A DNA stretch of 64,000 nt, taken from Liquorilactobacillus mali (GTDB lineage Bacteria; Bacillota; Bacilli; Lactobacillales; Lactobacillaceae). Below, piece by piece: positions 46,602 to 56,260 of this stretch. The first letter of the stretch is position 1. Every line of letters starts with the position of its first letter. The notes beneath the pieces are model-generated. The model ran no database searches. It was not told the DNA's origin and saw only the letters and a program-made list of their open reading frames with translations. The DNA lies in contig NZ_JQAR01000010.1 in NCBI RefSeq assembly GCF_001437155.1, forward strand, positions 1 to 64,000, read 5' to 3'. Both the position numbers and the translations under genes were made by a program.

Positions 46602-47993
46602 CTACTTTGTTTCTCTCCTATTTCTATGCCGTACACTGTAAACGGTTGTTGCGAAAATCAAGACTGCTGCCCCAACAATCACTGAAACACGTGTATCTAG
46701 ATTAATAAACATGAAGAAGACAATCACAACAAGCATTATGAGTGCAAAATAATTTGAAAACGGGTATAGCGGTAGTTTAAAGGGATGTTCTGCCATCAGC
46801 TGTGGGTTATTCTTGCGAAAGCGAAGTTCTGCCAACAAAATTACAAACCATGGTATCATGCCAGGAAGAACCGATGAACTAAAGACAATCACAAACATAT
46901 CGGATGTTGACTTACTATATGCGCTTGCAATAATATCAATAACAAATCCAATTAAGATTCCGCTGGAAATCCCAAGAATGGCAATATTTGGCACGATTCT
47001 CTTAGACAAACGACCAAATATTTTGGGTGCATCCCCCTCATGTGCTAATTTAAAAAGCATTCTACTTGAAGAATAAATTCCCGAATTTGCACCCGACAAA
47101 GCCGCGGTCAAAACCACAAAGTTGATAATTGAAGCCGCAGCCGTAATACCTACTTTAGCAAATGTCGAAACAAATGGCGAACCAACTGAACTTAACTGGT
47201 TCCATGGATAGATTGTCACAATCACAAAAATTGCACCAACGTAAAAAATTAAGATTCTAAATAGGACAGACTTGACTGACTTAACAATCGCTTTTTGCGG
47301 ATTAGCAACTTCCCCGGCCGAGATACCCAACAATTCAATTCCTTGGTAAGAACCAACGATAATTGACATTGAGAAGAAGAAACCTGTAAAACCACCGGTA
47401 AAGAAACCTCCATGACTCCACAAATTGCTGAGACCGATAGGGTGACCATTATTACCAAAGCCAAAAAAGATTACCATGAATCCTAAGATGATCATCATAA
47501 TAATTGTAATCACCTTAATCATTGCAAACCAAAATTCTAATGAACCATACGCTTTAGCACTAGCAAGATTAGCTAATAGCAAAAATGCGATAATAATAAT
47601 TCCAGAGAAAAATGGATTAATATTTGGCCACCAATACTTCAAATATTCGGTAGCAGCAACAACCTCTGACATTCCGACAACTATGTATTCAAAGACATTC
47701 GCCCATTTAGCAAGATAACCAGCTAGTGGATGTACATATTCCGTTGCATAGTCTGCGAAAGAACCAGTACCTGGATTAATGTAAATCATTTCACCCAAGG
47801 CGCGCATTACTATGTATAGAATCAGGCCAACAAACATGTATGCCAGCAAAACCGACGGTCCCGTCCATTTAATAGTTGAAGTTGCACCCATGAACAAACC
47901 GACCCCAATAGCCCCTCCAAGTGAAATCATTTCCATTTGTCCAGCGGTCATGGAACGCTTTAAATCAGGCGCATCATTTGATTCTTGTTTCAT
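46602..47993 (-). CDS. Amino acid permease (APC family, AAT type)
   Basis: Proton-coupled amino acid symporter of 463 residues with 12 membrane segments. The family motif GGAIGVGLFMGA lies in the first segment, then RALGEMIYINPGTGSFADYA in the loop after the second. QGIELLGISAGE marks the middle of the protein. The AAT family covers serine, alanine, glycine, aromatic and histidine permeases, and the exact substrate cannot be assigned. The ATG at 47993 follows GGAGG. The longer frame begins upstream of that site. It has its own unit, with an inverted repeat upstream. Confidence 0.9.
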   Translation of the reverse strand: MKQESNDAPDLKRSMTAGQMEMISLGGAIGVGLFMGATSTIKWTGPSVLLAYMFVGLILYIVMRALGEMIYINPGTGSFADYATEYVHPLAGYLAKWANVFEYIVVGMSEVVAATEYLKYWWPNINPFFSGIIIIAFLLLANLASAKAYGSLEFWFAMIKVITIIMMIILGFMVIFFGFGNNGHPIGLSNLWSHGGFFTGGFTGFFFSMSIIVGSYQGIELLGISAGEVANPQKAIVKSVKSVLFRILIFYVGAIFVIVTIYPWNQLSSVGSPFVSTFAKVGITAAASIINFVVLTAALSGANSGIYSSSRMLFKLAHEGDAPKIFGRLSKRIVPNIAILGISSGILIGFVIDIIASAYSKSTSDMFVIVFSSSVLPGMIPWFVILLAELRFRKNNPQLMAEHPFKLPLYPFSNYFALIMLVVIVFFMFINLDTRVSVIVGAAVLIFATTVYSVRHRNRRETK

Positions 47994-48012
47994 TATTTTC
48001 CCTCCAAAAAAA

Positions 48013-48040
48013 CTGTGACAAAATGATTGTGATGTCACAG
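48013..48040. promoter_or_regulatory. Inverted repeat upstream of the amino acid permease gene
   Basis: CTGTGACA (48013-48020) and TGTCACAG (48033-48040) form an 8-base inverted repeat with a 12-base centre, 20 bases upstream of the start codon. It could be an operator or an mRNA hairpin near the ribosome site. No regulator was matched. Confidence 0.45.
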
Positions 48041-48246
48041 CATTGCACACTGTAAAACGAAAAATAAACTAGTAATTTCTTAGTTTCATCTTCGTCATAC
48101 CTTAATATTTATTCTATTCATACAACACAACACGAATAATTATAGATAATTTAAATAACAAGCGCAACCTTTTAGGAAAATTAAGTCTATAAACTTTTAA
48201 TTATTTTCCCCGAATAAAGCCCTATTACAGTATTTAATTTTCATTT

Positions 48247-49737
48247 TTAAAAATTTGTAGGATATAAAAATTTAAATTTATTGTTATTTTCAAATAGTTT
48301 CGCAATCTGCAATAATAATTGCTCTTGCCCCTTACCAGTCTCAAATTGAATCCCAAGAGGCAATCCCTCAGCCGTAACATGCGTGGGTAAACTTATTGCT
48401 GGATTCCCAGTCAAATTTGCTTGCTGCGTGAACGGTGAAAGAGTCAGCGCGGGTAACCATTGATCCCAAATTAATTGTTTTTGTTCCTTGGAACTTAACT
48501 CTTTGATCTGCTTCATTTTAAGTAAATTTGCCTTGCTAACTAGCGGGTCATCTATTTGAGGTGCTGCATAGGCTGTTGCTGGTGTCAAAATCACTGAGTA
48601 TTTTTCATGCAGTAGTGACATTTGATAAGCAGCATTATCCCAACTATTTAAAGCTTTGCTATATTCAGCAGCAGAAAGATTTTTCCCCGTTTGGTATAAT
48701 GCCCACGTTAATGGCTCCATGTCATTTATCGTTAATTCACGTCGCATAGATTGTTGTATCGAATCAAATACCGCAGCCGTTTCACCTTCATTCATTGCAT
48801 AGTAGGCCTGCATCAAACGAACACCATCCGTTGGCAAATCAATTTCTTTAGTATTGAATCCTTGGTCAGTTAGAAAAGAAACAGCATTTTCTACTGCTTT
48901 TATTGCTTCTGCATCAACTGGTGTACCAACCGGTGATTTAGTTGTATAGCCAACAGTTACCTTATACGGCTCTAACCTAGGGCCATTTAGAAAACCATAA
49001 GTATTCATTGGTACTTGAAAAACTCCTGCAGGTTGAATAGTCTGTAACGAGTTAAGAAGGGCAGCTGTATCATCAACACTTCTAGTTAATGCAAAATTCA
49101 CAGAAGCTCCTTGCCATGAACGCCAGTCAGTTGGTCCAACAGGTACTCGGCCACGTGTTGGTTTCAATCCAATAGTTCCAGACCAGGAAGCTGGTATTCT
49201 AATTGAACCCCCGCCATCATTGCCTGCTGCAAGCGGTAACATTCCATCTGCCACTACTGCACCCGCTCCTCCTGATGAGCCGCCTGCTTGATAATTTATA
49301 TCCCAAGGATTACGTGTTAGCCCATAAATCTTAGAATCAGTAATATTCTTCAAACCAAATTCTGGAAAATTAGTTTGGCCAATAATGATAAAGCCGCTGC
49401 GCTGCAATGCTTTAACATAATTATTTGTCAGCTGCGCTTTATTATTCTTAAACATTATGTTCCCAAAAGTTTCTGGTTCTCCTCTAAGTGCCTGTCCTAA
49501 TCCCTTAAGCAGCAACGGTACACCGAAAAAGGGTTGTCCTTTATCCTCTAGCTGGGAGACTTCTTTTAAAGCTGCTTCCTTCCTAGTTGAAATAACGGCA
49601 TTTAGTTGAGAATTATCATTTGCTATCTTAGCTAATGTTATTTCAATTAATTCAGACGAACTAATTTTCTTTTTTCGAATTAACTTGGCTAGCTCTAGCG
49701 CAGGTTTTAATAGTAATTTTTGCTTGTCATCAACCAT
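48247..49737 (-). CDS. Amidase-signature hydrolase
   Basis: Serine-type amidase of 496 residues with the Ser-cisSer-Lys triad of the amidase signature family. The lysine is in PLLLKGLGQ near residue 78, the cis-serine in AGGSSGGAGA near 154, and the nucleophile in NDGGGSIRIPAS near 178. It releases ammonia from an amide or acts as an aryl acylamidase. Gene context (MFS exporter upstream, 47 bases apart) gives no clear substrate. It is not GatA, because that gene sits beside gatC and gatB, which are absent here. Confidence 0.87.
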   Translation of the reverse strand: MVDDKQKLLLKPALELAKLIRKKKISSSELIEITLAKIANDNSQLNAVISTRKEAALKEVSQLEDKGQPFFGVPLLLKGLGQALRGEPETFGNIMFKNNKAQLTNNYVKALQRSGFIIIGQTNFPEFGLKNITDSKIYGLTRNPWDINYQAGGSSGGAGAVVADGMLPLAAGNDGGGSIRIPASWSGTIGLKPTRGRVPVGPTDWRSWQGASVNFALTRSVDDTAALLNSLQTIQPAGVFQVPMNTYGFLNGPRLEPYKVTVGYTTKSPVGTPVDAEAIKAVENAVSFLTDQGFNTKEIDLPTDGVRLMQAYYAMNEGETAAVFDSIQQSMRRELTINDMEPLTWALYQTGKNLSAAEYSKALNSWDNAAYQMSLLHEKYSVILTPATAYAAPQIDDPLVSKANLLKMKQIKELSSKEQKQLIWDQWLPALTLSPFTQQANLTGNPAISLPTHVTAEGLPLGIQFETGKGQEQLLLQIAKLFENNNKFKFLYPTNF

Positions 49738-49784
49738 TTTAGACCTCCTTAGATTGTCTTAGTTTTAGTTACTAATTTTCTTTC

Positions 49785-51176
49785 TTAATTTGTTTTTGTA
49801 TTCAAATTCAATAAATGATGAAATAAATAAAAGATAATCACTCCAAATATAACCAGCAAAATGAATGCCATCGTACTCCCCGCACTAATATTTTCTGCAT
49901 GTGTATATCCTGCACGATTAACTGAATCCATTATCAAAGCCAAGACAGTAGTTCCAATTGCTCCTGTGACTTGCTGTCCTGTGTTATAAAGTGCATTCGC
50001 ATCATTGCGAAACTTCTTATCAATATGTTTTAAACCGTAAGCTACCGAATTTCCAAAAGCCATTGAGCGACCAATTGCAAATACTAGATACGCTAAGGTT
50101 ATGCCCCAAATGCCTAATTGTGAACCACCAAATGCAAGTCCAATAAGTGAAAATGTAAATAAGATATCACCTATGTATAATGGCATCTTGCCGCCAAATC
50201 GATCTAGCATCCATCCATAAATAGGCTGGCCAAAACAATTAAACATACTGCCTGGCAGGAGAATTAAGCCCCCAATTAATGATGTTGCCTGAAAAACTTC
50301 CTGCACATAATTGGGTAATAAGAAATTGATTCCAACATTTGAAAATTGCAACATAATGTATGGCAAAAAGCTAAACAAAAAGGCTTTTTCTTTAAAAACT
50401 GATAGTGAAAAAAGTGCCTTGGTTGCTGAACTTGAAAGCCTGACAAATATTCCCGTTAAAATTATGCTTGCAGCTGATAAAACAGCAAAAATAATATATG
50501 AATGCGAGCCAAGATCATTCAGTCCGATGATCAAGCAAATCAAAGCAGCCCCTAAAATCAAGAATCTCAGCCAGTCAAACGCATACTTTCCTTCGACTGG
50601 TGCATACTGCCTAATTCTTTTAGTACCCATTGCTAACAAGATAAGTGCTAATGGTAAGGTTAACCAAAATATCACACGCCAACTTGCAAAAGCTACAACT
50701 GCTCCACCAAAAGTCGGGCCTAATGCTGGTGCAACCAGTATAATCAAATTTGCTAAACCAATATATGTTCCAAGTTTTATTGCTGGAACAACGTCAAGAA
50801 TAATATTAACCATTAATGGTGTACAAATCCCAACACAACCTGCTTGAATCACGCGGCCTGCTAATAACATCCAGAAATTAAACGCACTTCCGCAAATGAT
50901 ATCTCCTAGACTAAAAAGAATAACCGCTATAATAAATAACTGTCGATTTGTAAATCTCCGTTTCATATAAGCAGAAGTCAGCATGACCAACGCTGCCATC
51001 AATAGGTATCCGGATGTCACCCACTGAACTGTACTCAAAGACTCATTAAATTCGCGCATTAAAGCAGGAAATGTAACATTCATCGATGTTTCCGTCAATA
51101 CCCCCATAAATGACATTAGCGCAACAATCGCAACAACGAACATAGGATTCTCTTGTTTTACTGCTGGTGCTTGCAT
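49785..51176 (-). CDS. MFS multidrug exporter (DHA2/EmrB-QacA type)
   Basis: Major facilitator of 463 residues with about 13-14 membrane segments. Landmarks are the N-terminal TETSMNVTFPALMREF, the QWVTSGYLLMAALVMLTSAY stretch and, later, GRVIQAGCVGICTPLM. It probably exports drugs or metabolites by proton antiport. It starts behind AAAGGGAG and precedes the amidase gene. A divergent hydrolase gene begins about 280 bases away. Confidence 0.88.
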   Translation of the reverse strand: MQAPAVKQENPMFVVAIVALMSFMGVLTETSMNVTFPALMREFNESLSTVQWVTSGYLLMAALVMLTSAYMKRRFTNRQLFIIAVILFSLGDIICGSAFNFWMLLAGRVIQAGCVGICTPLMVNIILDVVPAIKLGTYIGLANLIILVAPALGPTFGGAVVAFASWRVIFWLTLPLALILLAMGTKRIRQYAPVEGKYAFDWLRFLILGAALICLIIGLNDLGSHSYIIFAVLSAASIILTGIFVRLSSSATKALFSLSVFKEKAFLFSFLPYIMLQFSNVGINFLLPNYVQEVFQATSLIGGLILLPGSMFNCFGQPIYGWMLDRFGGKMPLYIGDILFTFSLIGLAFGGSQLGIWGITLAYLVFAIGRSMAFGNSVAYGLKHIDKKFRNDANALYNTGQQVTGAIGTTVLALIMDSVNRAGYTHAENISAGSTMAFILLVIFGVIIFYLFHHLLNLNTKTN

Positions 51177-51456
51177 TCTAATTCTCCCTTTAATAATTTA
51201 TATTGTATTAAACTGTTCCATTAAATGTACACAGTTTAATGCGACCGTGATAATTATAGTGCAAAAATACGAAATACGGAAAATAAGTTTTCTATCCTAA
51301 AATTTTTCCTAGAAGGATTCAAACTCATTAGATAATTAACTATCTTCAAGAAACATGATATAGTCTCATAGTAAACTATGAATAAAATTTCTATCCCACT
51401 CTGAGCCAACTTAATGATCACTAAATCATTCAAAAAAATATAGGAGGAGACATCAA

Positions 51457-51954
51457 ATGCCGCTAGCAGATGCTCTATTAACAATTGATTTTCAAAATGG
51501 CGTATGTAAAGGTCCGACACCAGTCGTTGATTTAGAAAATTGTATATATAAGATCAACAAAAGAATTGCACTATATCGACAATCTGAAAAACCAATTATC
51601 TTTGTTCAACATAATGATAATGAACTAGTAAAAGATCAACGAGACTGGTTAATTATAAATGAACTAAACACTAAAAATGACGATTACTATGTTCAAAAAA
51701 GACATGCCAATTCCTTTTACAAAACAACTTTAAAGACAATTTTAGATGAAAATACTGTTAATACAATAGAAATCTGTGGTGCCCAAACTGAATACTGCGT
51801 GGATACAACCATCAAAATGGCCCACGGTCTGGGTTATAAATTACAAATGGTCCGCGGTACTGCAACAACCATTGCTAATGATTACATGGACGCAAAAACA
51901 ACCAATTTGTTTTATGAAAACATCTGGAATCACAGATTTCTAGAGTTTGTATAA
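51457..51954 (+). CDS. Isochorismatase-like cysteine hydrolase
   Basis: Hydrolase of 165 residues. The catalytic triad is visible as Asp in LTIDFQNG near residue 9, Lys in VQKRHANSF near 82, and Cys in GAQTEYCVDTTIKMA near 114. Family members act as nicotinamidases, N-carbamoyl amidases or isochorismatases. This short form without extra domain could act on a small amide. The ATG at 51457 is preceded by AGGAGGAG. It is divergent from the MFS-amidase operon and ended by a strong terminator. Confidence 0.88.
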   Translation: MPLADALLTIDFQNGVCKGPTPVVDLENCIYKINKRIALYRQSEKPIIFVQHNDNELVKDQRDWLIINELNTKNDDYYVQKRHANSFYKTTLKTILDENTVNTIEICGAQTEYCVDTTIKMAHGLGYKLQMVRGTATTIANDYMDAKTTNLFYENIWNHRFLEFV

Positions 51955-52005
51955 TTTTAGTTTTATATCCAGTATCGTTTGTAAATTTATATTATTTCTT
52001 ACGAC

Positions 52006-52043
52006 AAAAAGAGACCTCCTACTGTTCCAGGAGATCTCTTTTT
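52006..52043 (+). terminator. Bidirectional terminator between convergent genes
   Basis: AAAAAGAGACCTCCT and AGGAGATCTCTTTTT form a 14-pair stem with flanking A and T runs, between the hydrolase gene (plus) and the MFS gene (minus). Confidence 0.9.
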
Positions 52044-52077
52044 GTTATGTCATCATGGCAGTCCATTATTTAGCCTA

Positions 52078-53277
52078 TTAAATTCTTTTTTGCCTTGTAA
52101 CCATCAGGAAAAATAAATAGGCAAGACACGCAAAACCGCCAAATAAGAAGAAAGGAAATTTAGGATCCAACTGATAAACAAATGATCCTAGTAACGGTGA
52201 AACAATTCCCGCAATACCTTGAATCATCGCAACAGTCCCAGCTACTGCACCCTGTTGACTTTCAGAAACAGCTAAGGAACATCCTGCAGATAATGAACTC
52301 ATGCCTAAGCCTGCACCCGCACCAATAAGAATGTAACTAACAAAAATTAAATAATATGCACTCGTTATAGTTGCAAGAAGCAAACCAACAATCATCAGTG
52401 GTATCCCCACCATCATCATCGTCTTGGCTGTCCATTGTAACACTTTCATTTGAAGGACCTGAACAAGCATTAAAGCAATCCCAAGTACAAAAAATAATAG
52501 CGCTGCAGTTTGTGCACTTTGGGTAACCGTTTGTTCAAAAACATCATGTAAATATAGTGAAGTAATCAGTTGCAGTACAACAACTACTAACATAACTGCA
52601 CATCCTGCTAGTAACCATCCTACCAACTCCAATGAAAAGAAATTTCTTTTTGATTTTTTTTGCTGCAATGTATTCGTTAATGCTTTTTCAGGAGACTTCA
52701 TTCCCTGTTGTCGTGGTAAAGCAGCAACCATTACAAATGAAAAAATCAATAATCCTATGATAGTTAAGTAAAAAGGTGTATATAAGTTACCAATCGTGGA
52801 AACAGCACCACCAATAATTGGTCCTAGTACCATAGCAGGCCCCGTTGCAAATCCAAGTGAGGCCATATCTTTGGAACGATCCTGTGGTGACGAAATGTCA
52901 GCCATATATGCACTGGCAGCCGTAGGAGTAGTTGTCATGAATATTCCTAACAAAAATCTCGTTCCCATTAGACTATAAACCAGTACATTGACCGCTTTGC
53001 CAGTCGAAATAGATAAATGAAAGAGAAAAACGTATAGTATAAAAAAGATGCCCATTCCAGATAATCCAGTAATAATAACCATCCGACGGCCTAATTTATC
53101 ACTGATTTTCCCCCAAACTGGAGCGAATAAAAGCATTGCAAAGGCTCCACATGAAATCATTACCCCAATTTGGCTGGGAATCATATGTGCTTTGGTCGAA
53201 ATTGCAGACAAAATTGGCATAGTAACGTATATTCCTAAGTATGATACTAGTGTTGCTAAAAAAAGTTTGTTCTTCAT
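52078..53277 (-). CDS. MFS transporter (DHA1 type)
   Basis: Twelve-segment major facilitator of 399 residues. Motif A is GKISDKLGRRMVIITG near residue 61, and the TAASAYMADIS region and the GFATGPAMVLGPIIGGAV block (motif C-like) are clear. It is likely an exporter of small hydrophobic molecules. Together with the AraC regulator and the two ABC half-transporters to the right it reproduces the ybtA-P-Q-X gene set of siderophore loci, where the MFS member may export siderophores. That is an analogy, not proof. Confidence 0.85.
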   Translation of the reverse strand: MKNKLFLATLVSYLGIYVTMPILSAISTKAHMIPSQIGVMISCGAFAMLLFAPVWGKISDKLGRRMVIITGLSGMGIFFILYVFLFHLSISTGKAVNVLVYSLMGTRFLLGIFMTTTPTAASAYMADISSPQDRSKDMASLGFATGPAMVLGPIIGGAVSTIGNLYTPFYLTIIGLLIFSFVMVAALPRQQGMKSPEKALTNTLQQKKSKRNFFSLELVGWLLAGCAVMLVVVVLQLITSLYLHDVFEQTVTQSAQTAALLFFVLGIALMLVQVLQMKVLQWTAKTMMMVGIPLMIVGLLLATITSAYYLIFVSYILIGAGAGLGMSSLSAGCSLAVSESQQGAVAGTVAMIQGIAGIVSPLLGSFVYQLDPKFPFFLFGGFACLAYLFFLMVTRQKRI

Positions 53278-53465
53278 GGCTAATTCTCCTCATGCTAATT
53301 TTTTTCACCAATTAACATTCTATACACAGCAGCTCTCTTTCTCTGCTCCAAGAGGACAAGAATAACCTTAAAAATATTTCATACTAATATCTTTCCGAAA
53401 TGGCCGAGTAACATGGTTCCCTAATTTGTGTCGCAGTCACAATTCCTATTTGACACAACTAATCA

Positions 53466-53509
53466 AAAAAACTGACACCTGGAAAATACAATGCATTCCA
53501 TGGTCAGTT
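53466..53509 (-). terminator. Terminator after the AraC-type regulator
   Basis: On the minus strand AACTGAC and GTCAGTT with inner GGAA/TTCC pairing are followed by seven T. It lies about 37 bases after the AraC stop codon and separates that operon from the MFS gene. Confidence 0.8.
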
Positions 53510-53545
53510 CTACACTCAAATACTTCAATATATTCTCTACTCTCC

Positions 53546-54475
53546 TTAATATCGATACAAACTACGATATTTTGAAGGTGTTATCTTCTTATTCTTCTTA
53601 AACATTGCTGTAAATTTACTTGGATTCGTATAGCCAACTTCATTTGCAATTCGTGCCACATGATAATTCGTTTTCTTGAGTAACTCGCAAGCCTTTTCAA
53701 TTCGTTTTTCTCTCAAATAAACATGAATTGATGCTCCATAAAATTCACGGTATCCTTTTTTCATCGCCGTAGTGGAAACTTCAAATTTGTGAGAGAGCAT
53801 TTCTAAACTAAGTTGTTTTGTAAAATTTTGATCTAGATACTGCCGTAAGCGACGAATCTTATCTAATATTCCCACAGAAATGATTTCTTTGGGACAATTA
53901 TTTTTTGCTATTGTCTTAGAAGAAAGATAAATCAGCAATTCGGCGACTTTCAAACGCAGATAGGTTATTGAGTGCTCCAAAGTTGGCGTACGGAGATCTT
54001 CAAAAAGTCTATCGATAAAAGCCGTCTTTAAAAAAACATAATCTCCATTTTTACGATAATTATCGCTAATTGTATCTAAATTGAATCTCCCTCCGGTCAT
54101 TTGTACAAGTGTTTCTTCTTTTGCCTTTTTGTTGATTATAATTGTTACCCCACTGTATTGATGAGATGGAAAGAGATATTTCATATTTTGTTTTTCACGC
54201 CAATCAAGCTTTAAAAAACCAGGTTCAAAAAAAACATTCTGCTTATCTACAGTGGCGTAATCAACATGTCCGGTATAGCAATAATCCAAACGTAAGCTGC
54301 CAGCAACAACCTTTAATGGTGATTCAAATTTACCAAAATTATATTGATGAAAGAAGATTGAAACTCCCTCAAAAAGAGTAAGATAATCTGTTTGTAATAC
54401 ATCCTCCTTATTAACAAGAGACAGTGTCTTGGTTTCTTCATGTTCATCTTTCTTCCATCCTATTTGCTCTTTCAT
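53546..54475 (-). CDS. AraC-family transcriptional regulator
   Basis: Regulator of 309 residues. The N-terminal half (about 1-190) is an effector domain of unknown ligand. The C-terminal 100 residues form two helix-turn-helix motifs, with LEMLSHKFEVSTTAMKKGYR and then HVARIANEVGYTNPSKFTAM. It resembles siderophore-sensing regulators of the YbtA/PchR kind only in C-terminal layout and context. It is encoded directly downstream of two ABC half-transporters, 31 bases from the last. Confidence 0.87.
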   Translation of the reverse strand: MKEQIGWKKDEHEETKTLSLVNKEDVLQTDYLTLFEGVSIFFHQYNFGKFESPLKVVAGSLRLDYCYTGHVDYATVDKQNVFFEPGFLKLDWREKQNMKYLFPSHQYSGVTIIINKKAKEETLVQMTGGRFNLDTISDNYRKNGDYVFLKTAFIDRLFEDLRTPTLEHSITYLRLKVAELLIYLSSKTIAKNNCPKEIISVGILDKIRRLRQYLDQNFTKQLSLEMLSHKFEVSTTAMKKGYREFYGASIHVYLREKRIEKACELLKKTNYHVARIANEVGYTNPSKFTAMFKKNKKITPSKYRSLYRY

Positions 54476-54506
54476 TTATCATCACCAACCTTTTACCTTA
54501 CCCTTT

Positions 54507-56249
54507 TTATAGCTGCCACTCTTTTGCTTTCTCCTTGATTTCGACAAAATCACGATAAATTCCAGGCTGTTTCATCAGTTGCTGATGCTTCCCTTTTTGG
54601 ACTATTTTTCCTGCATCCAAAACTACGATCTGATCTGCATTTTGAATAGTCGCCAATCGATGAGCGATTGTTATAATTGTTTTATGCGCAACCAAAGAAG
54701 TGATAGCCCTTTGTAAAACCTGCTCATTTTCAGGATCAATACTGGCCATTGCTTCATCTAAAATAATGATCGGTGCATCTTTCAAAATAGCTCTAGCTAT
54801 AGATAAGCGCTGTTTCTGTCCTCCCGATAACGAATTACCACCCTCATCAAGTACCGTGTCATATTGTTGGGGCAATTGCATAATAAAATCATGACAACAT
54901 GCCTTTTTACTTGCATCTACTATTTCGGCCATAGTTGCATTTTTCTTACCGAATAGAAGATTATTTTTAATCGTATCATGAAACAAGTACGGCTTTTGAA
55001 AAACGATACTTATATTCTTTATCAAACTACTATACGAGAATTCTTTTACTTCATGTCCCCCTATAAAGATTTGTCCTTCATCACAATCATAGAAGCGTGC
55101 AATCATCTTACAAAGAGTACTTTTCCCACTACCCGAAGGCCCAATAATTGCTGTAGTCTTATTCTCTGGAATAGTAAGTGAAATATCATGCAATACTTCT
55201 GGCTTGCCTTTATCATATCCAAAAGTAACATGCTTGAATTCAATTTCAAAGTTTTTGAGATTCATATCTGAGCCATCCGTATCAAGTAATGGCATTTTTT
55301 CCAATTGCTGTAAGTGATGCAGATTGTTATCAATTGCACCTAAAATATGTGTAGCATCTGTCATTTCCTTAATACCATTAAAAAGAATATAAGCAAAAAA
55401 CATCAATGTCACAAAAAAGTCCAATGATAGTCGACCACTTTGCTGATTGGCTACACAAATTGCCATAACGGCAACAGTAGCAATATCTAACAGCAGTAAC
55501 AATAAACAATTGAAAAAAGCAAACTTAGACTGTATCTTTAAACGGATTTGTTTGCTTTGTTTAAAAACAGATTTTAAACTATCCAAAACTGTACTTTCTT
55601 GCCCATATGTTTTGGCAACATTAATTCCTTTAACAAATTCAACTACACTGTTTGACATTCTTGTCTGAACCTGATTAGATACCTGTGAATTTTCTCGACT
55701 TCTTTTATTGATCAATTCTATTATTACCGTTCCTAAAATAAGTGCAATGAAGACGACGATTCCAATACGCATATCAACCACAAACATGAATAGACTCATC
55801 ACGAAAAAATTAATATAACCATTTATAATTAAATCAATCATCTTCGTGCTTTGTAGTTCGAGCATTGACAATTCAGTTGTAACCGCGTTCAGCAGGCTAC
55901 CAATATTATTTTTACTAAAATATCCCATAGAAGTTTTCTTCAATCTTTGCGCAATTTCAAGCCTTGATTTTGCGGCAATTTGAAATCCAATGCTTTCTTG
56001 TGATTTAGCTTTTAGATATAGAAATAAAAATCTTAACCCACAACATAGTGCAAGTACACAAAATAAAGAAAATGCAGTCTTGGCTGGTGAAACATCTTTA
56101 TTTTCGTAGGTTGAAATTACTGCATGCGCGGCTATCCAAAAAGGAATAGCTGCAAACATTGAAGCGATGAAAGAGTACAAGAAACCACGATACAATTGTT
56201 TCTTGTAACCACTGCTCCATTGCATGATACCTTTAATAGTATTAAACAT
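54507..56249 (-). CDS. ABC half-transporter, YbtQ/IrtB-like
   Basis: Six-membrane-segment exporter-fold protein of 580 residues with C-terminal ATPase. Walker A GPSGSGKST is near residue 373, the signature LSGGQKQR near 475, and Walker B IIILDEAMASID near 495. The catalytic glutamate is retained but the usual DEATA reads DEAMA. It forms a likely heterodimer with the neighbouring half-transporter, 11 bases upstream. Exporter-fold proteins of this pair (YbtPQ, IrtAB) import metal-siderophore complexes, which contrasts with their fold. Drug export is the alternative. Confidence 0.88.
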   Translation of the reverse strand: MFNTIKGIMQWSSGYKKQLYRGFLYSFIASMFAAIPFWIAAHAVISTYENKDVSPAKTAFSLFCVLALCCGLRFLFLYLKAKSQESIGFQIAAKSRLEIAQRLKKTSMGYFSKNNIGSLLNAVTTELSMLELQSTKMIDLIINGYINFFVMSLFMFVVDMRIGIVVFIALILGTVIIELINKRSRENSQVSNQVQTRMSNSVVEFVKGINVAKTYGQESTVLDSLKSVFKQSKQIRLKIQSKFAFFNCLLLLLLDIATVAVMAICVANQQSGRLSLDFFVTLMFFAYILFNGIKEMTDATHILGAIDNNLHHLQQLEKMPLLDTDGSDMNLKNFEIEFKHVTFGYDKGKPEVLHDISLTIPENKTTAIIGPSGSGKSTLCKMIARFYDCDEGQIFIGGHEVKEFSYSSLIKNISIVFQKPYLFHDTIKNNLLFGKKNATMAEIVDASKKACCHDFIMQLPQQYDTVLDEGGNSLSGGQKQRLSIARAILKDAPIIILDEAMASIDPENEQVLQRAITSLVAHKTIITIAHRLATIQNADQIVVLDAGKIVQKGKHQQLMKQPGIYRDFVEIKEKAKEWQL

Positions 56250-56260
56250 ACTTTTCCCTC

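Noticed and set aside
50311-50847. A 178-residue open frame on the plus strand
   Set aside because: It is antisense to the DHA2 MFS gene. Its composition is a shadow of the membrane segments on the other strand.
51254-51520. An 88-residue minus-strand frame between MFS and hydrolase genes
   Set aside because: No ribosome site, AT-rich composition, and it overlaps the start and ribosome site of the isochorismatase-like gene.
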